This document shows, in pieces, positions 1-5,665 of a stretch of DNA of 17,172 nucleotides. The notes beneath the pieces are model-generated. The model was not told the DNA's origin, searched no databases, and worked only from the letters and a program-made list of their open reading frames with translations. The translations under genes were made by a program, and so were the position numbers. The DNA is from Dehalococcoidia bacterium. GTDB lineage: Bacteria > Chloroflexota > Dehalococcoidia > GIF9 > AB-539-J10. Where the stretch lies: contig JAGYOV010000005.1 of the NCBI GenBank assembly GCA_018399375.1, positions 1 to 17,172 on the forward strand, read 5' to 3'. How positions within the stretch are numbered: position 1 is the first letter of the stretch; the number at the start of each line of letters is the position of its first letter.

Positions 1-499
1 AATGGCGAAAATCTTCCTTATAGTCGAGGCCATAGCCTACGATAAATTTATCCGGTATTGTGAAACCAAGATAATCAATTTTTACCTGAATGCGTCGGCT
101 TGAAGGTTTGTTCAGCAGAGCACATAATTTCAGGGAAAGAGGATCCTTCCTTCTGAGATACTCCAGTAGAAAAGAAGCGGTGAGCCCCGTGTCTACGATG
201 TCTTCAACGATGATAATATCTCTACCTTCCGCTGGCGTTTTCATATCCTGAACTATACTTACCTCACCGCTACTTTCCCTGCCTGCGCCATAGCTGGATG
301 CTCTGATGAACTCGATCTCCACGGGCAAATCCAGATGGCGGACCAGGTCTGCCATGAATATGAAAACTCCCTTGAGAGCGCCGACAAGGAGAGGCCTCTT
401 CCCTTGATAGTCGTGATTAATTTCAGAGGCCAATCTGATTACGGCCTTAGCTATCTCATCTCGATTGAGCAGATAACCGAGGCGTTGCTCTGAGGCCAC
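1..499 (-). CDS. hpt: Hypoxanthine phosphoribosyltransferase, 3' end outside window
   Basis: Purine-salvage enzyme that joins hypoxanthine (and often guanine) to PRPP to give IMP/GMP in the cytoplasm. Reading the minus strand gives 166 codons. The PRPP-binding loop is clear at about residues 97-107 (IIIVEDIVDTG), and the late family motif VGYGLDY is present just before the window edge, so only some 10-20 C-terminal residues should be missing. The GTG at 499 is the only reasonable start because an in-frame TAA lies a short way upstream. No Shine-Dalgarno is visible, and the -10 box ends 6 nt before the GTG, so the mRNA is probably leaderless. The gene is divergent from DUF503. Related type-I phosphoribosyltransferases share the loop, but the VGYGLDY motif favours Hpt. 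Confidence 0.93.
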   Translation of the reverse strand, partial: MASEQRLGYLLNRDEIAKAVIRLASEINHDYQGKRPLLVGALKGVFIFMADLVRHLDLPVEIEFIRASSYGAGRESSGEVSIVQDMKTPAEGRDIIIVEDIVDTGLTASFLLEYLRRKDPLSLKLCALLNKPSSRRIQVKIDYLGFTIPDKFIVGYGLDYKEDFRH

Positions 500-505
500 C
501 TGAGT

Positions 506-535
506 ATTATAGGCAGAGAGGGTGAGTTAATTCAA
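506..535 (-). promoter_or_regulatory. Promoter of hpt (leaderless)
   Basis: Minus-strand -35 TTGAAT (530-535), an 18-bp spacer, then a consensus -10 TATAAT (506-511). The -10 ends 6 nt before the GTG at 499, so transcription would begin at or within a base or two of the start codon. Predicted by eye from the sigma-70 consensus. Confidence 0.6.
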
Positions 536-537
536 TC

Positions 538-566
538 TTGACCAGAGCTTTTCAGCGCTGTATATT
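538..566 (+). promoter_or_regulatory. Promoter of DUF503-helicase operon
   Basis: -35 TTGACC (538-543), exactly 17 bp, -10 TATATT (561-566). The predicted start of transcription is near 573, giving a leader of about 18 nt with no good Shine-Dalgarno before the ATG at 591. It is back to back with the hpt promoter; their -35 boxes are adjacent (530-535 and 538-543). Confidence 0.6.
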
Positions 567-590
567 GGCAGGGATTTCAATATAAGAGCT

Positions 591-884
591 ATGCATGTTG
601 GCACTTGCAAATTAGAACTCCATCTTCCTGGCAACCAGTCTCTTAAAGATAAACGCAGGGTAATCAGGTCGATGATTGCACGTCTGCAGAACAAATATAG
701 TATCTCTATAGCTGAGGTGGATCATCAGGGTTTGTGGCAACGGGCTACACTAGGTATATGTTGTGTTAGTAACAGCAGGAGGCATGCTGCTGAGATATTG
801 AACGAAGTGGTGAATTTCGTGATACAGAACTATCCGGAGGAAGAGATAATAAATTCAGAGATAGAAGTTTTCTCTGCCTTTTAA
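591..884 (+). CDS. DUF503 family protein (YlxP-like)
   Basis: 97-residue protein matching the DUF503/YlxP family in length and pattern: an N-terminal beta-strand (MHVGTCKLELHLP), the SLKDKRRVIRSMIARLQNKY helix block (residues 17-36) and the AEVDHQGLWQRATLGICCVS strand region (41-60). Members are small cytoplasmic proteins often found beside translation genes such as rbfA or infB; their biochemical role is not well defined. Here the gene lies 1 nt upstream of a MrfA-like helicase and has its own promoter, so the two are almost certainly co-transcribed. ATG at 591 is the natural start; the leader is short and lacks a clear ribosome binding site. Confidence 0.85.
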   Translation: MHVGTCKLELHLPGNQSLKDKRRVIRSMIARLQNKYSISIAEVDHQGLWQRATLGICCVSNSRRHAAEILNEVVNFVIQNYPEEEIINSEIEVFSAF

Positions 885-885
885 T

Positions 886-3159
886 ATGGGAGTCAAGGCA
901 TTTATAGAATCCCTGGTCGAACATCCCGATTACAGGCAACAGGTTGTTCATACGCAATATATTCCTTCTCAGCATGCTCTACCAGGCACTCTGGAGAGCC
1001 CTCTCAACCCCAGAGTTGAAGCGCTTTTAGATTTAAAGGGGATATCATCGCTTTATAGCCACCAGGCACAGGCAATCAACGCTATTTTGTGTGGCAAGCA
1101 TGTGATGATATCTACGCCCAGTGCCAGTGGCAAGACTTTGTGCTATCAGGTGGCTACTCTTGAAGCGGTATTGGAAAACCCCAATAGCTGTAGCCTTTAT
1201 CTTTTCCCTACCAAAGCCCTGGCCCAGGACCAGTTGCATAGTTTGCGAGAACTTGCCTCCCCCGGAATACTTTCGGAAAGAGACATAGTCACTTTTGATG
1301 GAGACACTCCGTATGAGGAACGCTCTGGCATAAAAAAGCACGCCAGGGTAATTCTGACAAATCCGGATATGCTTCATCTCGGTGTCTTGCCCAATCATAA
1401 ATCGTGGTCGCGTTTATTCCGTAATTTGAAATATGTGGTGATAGATGAAGCTCATGTTTATCGTGGTGTATTTGGATCTCACGTGGCTAATATCGTGCGC
1501 AGATTGCGCCGAATTTGTGCTCTTTATGGATCAAGTCCACAATTTATTTGTGCATCAGCAACGATCGCCAATCCTGATGAACATGCTAGCAGGCTTGTTG
1601 GGCAGCCCTTTGTAACCGTTATTGCCAGTGGTTCTCCACAGGGCGAAAAGTATTTTTCCTTCTGGAATCCGCCCTTCATTGACAAAACGAGGAACGTGCG
1701 ACGTAGTCCCAATAGTGAAGCAGCCTTTCTTCTCAGTCAGTTGATGCTACACGGTATACGCAGTCTGGTCTTTGCCCGTACGCGTAAGCTGACTGAGCTT
1801 ATTTATATCTACGCAAGGGAGCAAATGCCGCATTATCTGGCTTGTCTTATTAGCCCTTATCGTGCTGGTTATCTCCCCGAAGAAAGGCGCGAAATCGAGC
1901 GCAAGTTTTCCAATGGAGAGCTTCAGGGGCTGATAGCTACTACGGCGCTGGAGTTGGGTATAAACATCGGCGATCTGGAAGCTACAGTTTTGACAGGGTA
2001 TCCCGGCAGCATAGCCAGTGCCTGGCAGCAGGCGGGACGTAGTGGGCGGAGTACGGCAAGCTCCCTGAGTCTACTTATCGCTCAGGATAATCCCCTGGAC
2101 CAGTATATAATGCGTCACCCCGATTTCTTTTTCAGTAAAAATTTCGACAACGTCCTCATTAACCCCGATAACCTTTATATTCTCAGCCATCATCTTATCT
2201 GTGCTGCATGGGAGAACCCTTTGGACTCCAGCGATAAGAAGTTCTTTGGTGAGATTGATCAATATATGTCTGTACTGGAGCATAAAGGCGCCTTGAGGGA
2301 GCGCCGTGGTAAATGGTATCCTTCATCTACTGTTACTTACCCCGCTCAGGGCGTTAACATAAGGGCCACGCGAGAAAGTTATTCTGTAATGGATGCTTCT
2401 CGCAGTTGCCTTTTGGAGACGGTAGAAGCTAGCGTTGCCTTTTCTCAGGTTCACCCCGGAGCTATTTATCTACACCGAGGCGAGTCTTATATTATCACGG
2501 ATCTTGATCTATCTCGCCATATCGCTCTAGCAAGGTTGTCGCCAGCAGATTACTATACGCAGCCAATAGAGCTAACTAGTATTGGAGTTATACATTTGGA
2601 TAAGCGAAAACCCTGTGGAGGAATAGAAGTATGTTATGGAGAAGTTGAGGTTACCAATCAAGTCGTATCTTTTAAGAAGAAGAGACAGTTGAGCGAAGAA
2701 GTGGTTGGAGAGGAGATCCTCGATCTACCTCCACAGACTTTTTCTACCAAGGCCATGTGGTTTGACCCGCCACAAAAAGCGGTAGACAGAATAAGAGAGG
2801 CTGGTTTTGATTACCATGGTGGGCTGCATGCCTGTGAACATGCCACTATCGGTATACTACCTCTATTTGCTCTCTGTGACCGCAATGATATCGGAGGAGT
2901 TTCCACTCCATTTCATCCTGATACTGGCAGAGCACAAATTTTCATCTATGATGCTCATCCCGGTGGTATTGGCATAGCGGAAAAGGGTTTCGAGACAATT
3001 GTCGATATCTGGAGGACTACGCTAAAGTTGATCAGAGAATGCACCTGTAAAGACGGCTGTCCTTCCTGTGTACAATCACCCAAGTGTGGTAATAACAACC
3101 AGCCTCTGGACAAAAAGGCAGCTGTGATCATCCTTGAAGAACTGGTAAGTGAAATATAA
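886..3159 (+). CDS. DEAD/DEAH-box helicase with C-terminal Zn-binding (DUF1998) domain, MrfA/YprA-like
   Basis: 757-residue superfamily 2 helicase. Visible motifs in order: Q-like region with LYSHQ near 56-60, Walker A TPSASGKT (77-84), DEAH (187-190), SAT (224-226), a helicase C-domain with ATTALELGINI (351-361) and the motif VI block QQAGRSGR (381-388). The last 40 residues carry a cysteine cluster C-x-C-x3-C-x2-C-x5-C (719, 721, 725, 728, 734), the hallmark of the DUF1998/MZB domain of MrfA (YprA) and Hrq1-like helicases. Bacillus MrfA is a 3'-5' DNA helicase acting in repair of mitomycin C damage with MrfB; that role is established for the family, not shown here. No MrfB-like nuclease is in the window. 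The ATG at 886 follows the DUF503 stop after 1 nt, so translation is probably coupled. Confidence 0.92.
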   Translation: MGVKAFIESLVEHPDYRQQVVHTQYIPSQHALPGTLESPLNPRVEALLDLKGISSLYSHQAQAINAILCGKHVMISTPSASGKTLCYQVATLEAVLENPNSCSLYLFPTKALAQDQLHSLRELASPGILSERDIVTFDGDTPYEERSGIKKHARVILTNPDMLHLGVLPNHKSWSRLFRNLKYVVIDEAHVYRGVFGSHVANIVRRLRRICALYGSSPQFICASATIANPDEHASRLVGQPFVTVIASGSPQGEKYFSFWNPPFIDKTRNVRRSPNSEAAFLLSQLMLHGIRSLVFARTRKLTELIYIYAREQMPHYLACLISPYRAGYLPEERREIERKFSNGELQGLIATTALELGINIGDLEATVLTGYPGSIASAWQQAGRSGRSTASSLSLLIAQDNPLDQYIMRHPDFFFSKNFDNVLINPDNLYILSHHLICAAWENPLDSSDKKFFGEIDQYMSVLEHKGALRERRGKWYPSSTVTYPAQGVNIRATRESYSVMDASRSCLLETVEASVAFSQVHPGAIYLHRGESYIITDLDLSRHIALARLSPADYYTQPIELTSIGVIHLDKRKPCGGIEVCYGEVEVTNQVVSFKKKRQLSEEVVGEEILDLPPQTFSTKAMWFDPPQKAVDRIREAGFDYHGGLHACEHATIGILPLFALCDRNDIGGVSTPFHPDTGRAQIFIYDAHPGGIGIAEKGFETIVDIWRTTLKLIRECTCKDGCPSCVQSPKCGNNNQPLDKKAAVIILEELVSEI

Positions 3160-3181
3160 CCTGCAGGATTTTAGAATAGCG

Positions 3182-3206
3182 AACTGCCGGCCCTTTGCAG
3201 TTTTGA
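3182..3206 (+). terminator. Possible weak terminator after helicase gene
   Basis: A 6-bp perfect stem (AACTGC 3182-3187 with GCAGTT 3197-3202) around a 9-nt loop, followed by a short T-rich tail. It lies 23 nt after the helicase stop. The stem is short, so support is weak. The rest of 3160-3327 holds no convincing gene. Confidence 0.3.
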
Positions 3207-3327
3207 CTTTCCTTAAGAGATTAAGCTGCTATATTCCATCGCACTGCGCTTTGTCAGGTCGCGCCATTACGATTTTCTCTCAGTGCTTTTCCCCCACGCG
3301 TGTCTCTATGAGATTTCTTCTTCAAGA

Positions 3328-3651
3328 TTACCACTTGACTTCATAGGGATTGAAGATGAAATCCAGGTTTTCTTGAAAAGATGCGATCTTTTCTTCTGAC
3401 AGGAGAGAATCATCCAGGTCAAGGATTAACTTCGTCTCGTCTCTGGGAGAGCCCAGTATATAAGCACTGCCATACTTCTTCCCATCTATTTGGAAAACCA
3501 CGTTAATGCTTGTCTGAGTAGCCCCGCTGCGCAGGGGATAAGTTTGAGTCTTTGCATCGCCAACAGCTACGCTAATTCTCTCTATTAAATTGCCTATCTC
3601 ATCGCGGAGCATCTCAGGATTTATGCTTCGATAAGTTTTCTTGATCTGCAT
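3328..3651 (-). CDS. Hypothetical protein, 107 aa
   Basis: Small cytoplasmic protein of unknown function; I do not recognise a family. It has an N-terminal helix-rich part (residues 1-32), then a strand-rich stretch (TSINVVFQIDGKKYGSAYIL) and an acidic DLDD segment, with no signal peptide, membrane segment or cysteines. I chose the ATG at 3651 because AGGGAG lies 7 nt upstream; a GTG six bases earlier (3657) would put that site on top of the start codon. A consensus extended -10 promoter precedes it and the gene is divergent from the Trm112-like gene. Normal-looking codon use and the good ribosome binding site make it likely to be a real gene. Confidence 0.7.
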   Translation of the reverse strand: MQIKKTYRSINPEMLRDEIGNLIERISVAVGDAKTQTYPLRSGATQTSINVVFQIDGKKYGSAYILGSPRDETKLILDLDDSLLSEEKIASFQENLDFIFNPYEVKW

Positions 3652-3682
3652 TTTCACTCTCCCTTCTCCCTTTTCCTACTTT

Positions 3683-3691
3683 ATTATACCA
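3683..3691 (-). promoter_or_regulatory. Extended -10 promoter for the 107-aa hypothetical gene
   Basis: Minus-strand TGGTATAAT, a perfect extended -10 (TG-N-TATAAT), about 32 nt upstream of the ATG at 3651, leaving room for a leader of about 25 nt containing the AGGGAG ribosome binding site. No good -35 box is seen, as expected for extended -10 promoters. Confidence 0.5.
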
Positions 3692-3692
3692 C

Positions 3693-3720
3693 TTTTCATT
3701 TTTGTCTCCTGTGATAAAAT
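3693..3720 (+). promoter_or_regulatory. Possible promoter of the Trm112-like gene
   Basis: -10 TAAAAT (3715-3720) ends 10 nt before the ATG at 3731; a poor -35 TTTTCA (3693-3698) lies 16 bp upstream. The leader would be only about 4 nt, without a Shine-Dalgarno. Confidence 0.35.
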
Positions 3721-3730
3721 TCTATTTGAT

Positions 3731-3925
3731 ATGAAAAAGGAGTTGATGCAGATTCTGGTCTGCCCGGTATGTAAGGGAGATCTATCTCTTACAATAGAAG
3801 AGGAGAAAGAGGAAGTTATAAGGGGCTCTTTGTATTGTCCAGCTTGTCGGTATTACTATCCTATAACTGATGGAATTCCTAATCTGTTGCCACCAGATAT
3901 GAATCGACAAAATCAGGGGCAGTAA
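3731..3925 (+). CDS. Trm112-family zinc-ribbon protein
   Basis: 64-residue protein with the Trm112/COG2835 layout: CPVC (residues 11-14), a charged linker, CPAC (36-39) and the family ending YYYPITDGIPNLLP. The two CxxC pairs form one zinc site. Trm112 proteins activate and stabilise partner methyltransferases; the bacterial versions are less well characterised. The open frame extends upstream to 3641, but the family match begins at MKKELMQILVCPVC, so the ATG at 3731 is chosen. No partner methyltransferase is in view. Its 3' end overlaps the convergent PTPS gene by 13 nt. Confidence 0.88.
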   Translation: MKKELMQILVCPVCKGDLSLTIEEEKEEVIRGSLYCPACRYYYPITDGIPNLLPPDMNRQNQGQ

Positions 3926-4281
3926 GCAGCGCCGCTCGTGGGAGATTCCTGGACCTCTACTGACGATAGTGCTGCAGGTGAGTTACGGAATTTGGGCAGA
4001 AGCCTGTTGTATACCGTGGCAGCGATGTTTTCGCAGGAAGGGGCAATTTTATCAAAAGGCTCCACATCGTTAAGACAGGTATGATCGAACGAGGACAAAA
4101 TTTCTCTGAGGTATTTCTTTACTAAGGCGAAGTCATATGCAAGGCCAGTTTCATCTAGGTTTGCTGCCTGCAGCCGGACTACTACCTTGAATCTATGGCC
4201 GTGCAGGTTTTCGCATTTACCATGGTATTCTCTGAGGTAATGTGCTGCGTCAAAATGTTCCTCTACGAATAGCGTGTACAT
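3913..4281 (-). CDS. queD: 6-pyruvoyl-tetrahydropterin synthase/QueD family (COG0720), probable folate-type or dual PTPS-I/III
   Basis: 122-residue tunnelling-fold enzyme acting on dihydroneopterin triphosphate. Zinc ligands are His14, His27 and His29 (HFDAAH and LHGH); the active-site region reads C23-E24-N-L-H-G-H; the catalytic Asp66/His67 pair lies in FDHTCLND and the pterin-anchoring Glu112 in VQES. QueD-type enzymes carry CxxxHGH, while the folate-type PTPS-III uses a Glu in the ExxHGH position; this protein has both, the pattern reported for dual-function PTPS-I/III. It is the last gene of folP-folK-PTPS, with no folB, which supports a folate role: bypassing FolB by making 6-hydroxymethyl-dihydropterin for FolK. 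The ATG at 4281 is supported by AAGGAG six nt upstream; the gene starts inside the 3' end of folK (32-nt overlap). A pure QueD role in queuosine synthesis remains possible. Confidence 0.9.
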   Translation of the reverse strand: MYTLFVEEHFDAAHYLREYHGKCENLHGHRFKVVVRLQAANLDETGLAYDFALVKKYLREILSSFDHTCLNDVEPFDKIAPSCENIAATVYNRLLPKFRNSPAALSSVEVQESPTSGAAYCP

Positions 4282-4771
4282 CGAATTCTCCTTGTTGCCA
4301 TTTTCGTACTGCTTTCTGGTTATCAAGTTCTGCGGCTAGTTCAATGACACTCTTCTTTAGTGTTGGGTGAAGTAGTTGAGGGGCCAGCTCCAATAGAGGT
4401 GTGAGAACGAAGCCTCTCTCGTGGAGTCGGGGGTGTGGTATAACTAAATCCACCGTTTTCACAATCATGTCGCTATAAAAAAGGATGTCTATATCTATCG
4501 GTCGAGGTGAATTGGGGAATCCAGATATCCTGCCCATGTCTCGTTCTATCTTTTTGATCAGCTGCAGGAGCTCATTCGGGTCAAGGTTGGTAGCAATATG
4601 ACATGCCATGTTGAGGAAAAGGGGTTGTTCGCTATATCCAACAGGCTCAGTTTCATAGATAGAGGATACTTTTTTCAGATTTACTTCTCGTGAAAGCATT
4701 ATAAGGGCGCGCCTGAGATTGCTCTTCCTATTTCCCATATTTGAGCCCAAAGAGAGATGAACTTCTTCCAT
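4250..4771 (-). CDS. folK: 2-amino-4-hydroxy-6-hydroxymethyl-dihydropteridine pyrophosphokinase
   Basis: Transfers pyrophosphate from ATP to 6-hydroxymethyl-7,8-dihydropterin, the step before FolP. The 173-residue length is normal for FolK. Motifs: LGSNMGNR (8-15), YETEPVGY (39-46), the signature PRPIDIDIL (89-97) with Mg-binding Asp93 and Asp95, and HPRLHERGFVLTPLLELAP (113-131). The usual WGPR-type lead-in is replaced by NSPR, a mild variation. Its ATG overlaps the folP stop by one base (TAATG), indicating translational coupling, and its 3' end overlaps the PTPS gene. Confidence 0.95.
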   Translation of the reverse strand: MEEVHLSLGSNMGNRKSNLRRALIMLSREVNLKKVSSIYETEPVGYSEQPLFLNMACHIATNLDPNELLQLIKKIERDMGRISGFPNSPRPIDIDILFYSDMIVKTVDLVIPHPRLHERGFVLTPLLELAPQLLHPTLKKSVIELAAELDNQKAVRKWQQGEFDVHAIRRGTF

Positions 4772-5595
4772 TATCTTCTTATTATGGCATCTGCCATCTT
4801 GCAGAGCCGTGCCATTTCTTTAACATCATGAACTCTAACCATATCGACTCCTTTTGTAATGCCGATGGTAATGGCAGCAGCAGTCCCCTCTAATCTATCT
4901 CCCTCAGGAAGACCGAGTACTTGGCCTATATAGGACTTGCGAGAAGTGCCCAGCAGCAAGGGTAATTTAAACTCCTGGAGTTCATCCAGCCGTCTTAATA
5001 CCTCTAGATTCTGCTGTGGCGTTTTGCCAAAGCCTGGGCCGGGATCAATAATGATATTCTCCCAAGGTACGTTTATAGAGAGGGCTTTCTCAACAGATTT
5101 TCGCAGATCCTGCATAATCGTGGACATGATGTCCGGGAAAACAATGTCGTGAAGGGGTGAGACATCGCGCTGGTTGCTCATGAGAATTATCGGCACGCCT
5201 CTTTGTGCAGCCAGTGCGGCCAATCGTGAATCCCTTTTTAGCCCCCAGATATCATTTATCATGCTGGCACCGACATCCAGAGCTCTTTGAGCCACTTCTA
5301 GTTTGTAGGTGTCGATGCTTAAGGGCAACGGAATTCTTTTATTTAGCCTGTCTAGAACGGGAATAACGCGTTTTATCTCTTCCTCAAGAGGTATGGGTTG
5401 GGAACCTGGTCGCGTTGATTCTCCACCCACATCAATTATGTCTGCTCCCTCTGCTGCCATTAGCTCTGCCCTGGATAGAGCCGTATCGATATCTCCCAGA
5501 CCATCACCAGAGAAGGAATCGGGAGAGGTATTAATGATTCCAACGATGTAAGTTTTTGCCCCCCAGTAGAGGGTAGTCTCTCCACATGAGGTCAT
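4771..5595 (-). CDS. folP: Dihydropteroate synthase
   Basis: Condenses 6-hydroxymethyl-dihydropterin pyrophosphate with p-aminobenzoate to form dihydropteroate; the target family of sulfonamides. 274 residues from the ATG at 5595. Motifs: INTSPDSFSGDG (21-32), GADIIDVGGESTRPG (50-64), then SIDTYK, MINDIWG, IIDPGPGFGKT, LLLGTSRKSYIG and a terminal VRVHDVKEM. The frame is open further upstream to 5847, but that extension runs antisense across the start of the carboxyltransferase gene and does not resemble the family, so 5595 is preferred. First gene of the folP-folK-PTPS operon, with an extended -10 promoter upstream. No strong Shine-Dalgarno is visible. Confidence 0.95.
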   Translation of the reverse strand: MTSCGETTLYWGAKTYIVGIINTSPDSFSGDGLGDIDTALSRAELMAAEGADIIDVGGESTRPGSQPIPLEEEIKRVIPVLDRLNKRIPLPLSIDTYKLEVAQRALDVGASMINDIWGLKRDSRLAALAAQRGVPIILMSNQRDVSPLHDIVFPDIMSTIMQDLRKSVEKALSINVPWENIIIDPGPGFGKTPQQNLEVLRRLDELQEFKLPLLLGTSRKSYIGQVLGLPEGDRLEGTAAAITIGITKGVDMVRVHDVKEMARLCKMADAIIRR

Positions 5596-5620
5596 AATGG
5601 GCTTGTCAGGGAACACAACG

Positions 5621-5649
5621 TTGATTATAGCAAAGAAAGCCAGTAAAAT
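5621..5649 (+). promoter_or_regulatory. Promoter of the carboxyltransferase-aconitase-icd operon
   Basis: -35 TTGATT (5621-5626), 17-bp spacer, -10 TAAAAT (5644-5649). Transcription would begin near 5656, about 10 nt before the ATG at 5666. Its -35 shares bases with the folP -10 on the other strand. Confidence 0.5.
5624..5632 (-). promoter_or_regulatory. Extended -10 promoter of the folP operon
   Basis: Minus-strand TGCTATAAT, a perfect extended -10 box, about 28 nt upstream of the folP ATG. It overlaps the -35 box of the oppositely oriented carboxyltransferase promoter, so the two promoters should interfere with each other. Confidence 0.5.
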
Positions 5650-5665
5650 AGTAAGCTGTTGTAAG

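Noticed and set aside
3149..3346. 65-codon frame in the helicase-hypothetical gap
   Set aside because: Starts within the helicase end, has no ribosome site and no recognisable protein pattern.
3641..3730. 30-residue upstream extension of the Trm112-like gene
   Set aside because: It would precede the recognised MKKELMQILVCPVC start, is hydrophobic without family support, and overlaps the promoter region and the opposite gene's start.
4282..4326. Longer start for the PTPS gene
   Set aside because: The extra residues lie inside folK and the AAGGAG ribosome site sits just upstream of the ATG at 4281.
5621..5632. Short palindromic look of the folP-carboxyltransferase gap as an operator
   Set aside because: The symmetry arises from overlapping AT-rich promoter boxes; no clear inverted repeat of useful length was found.
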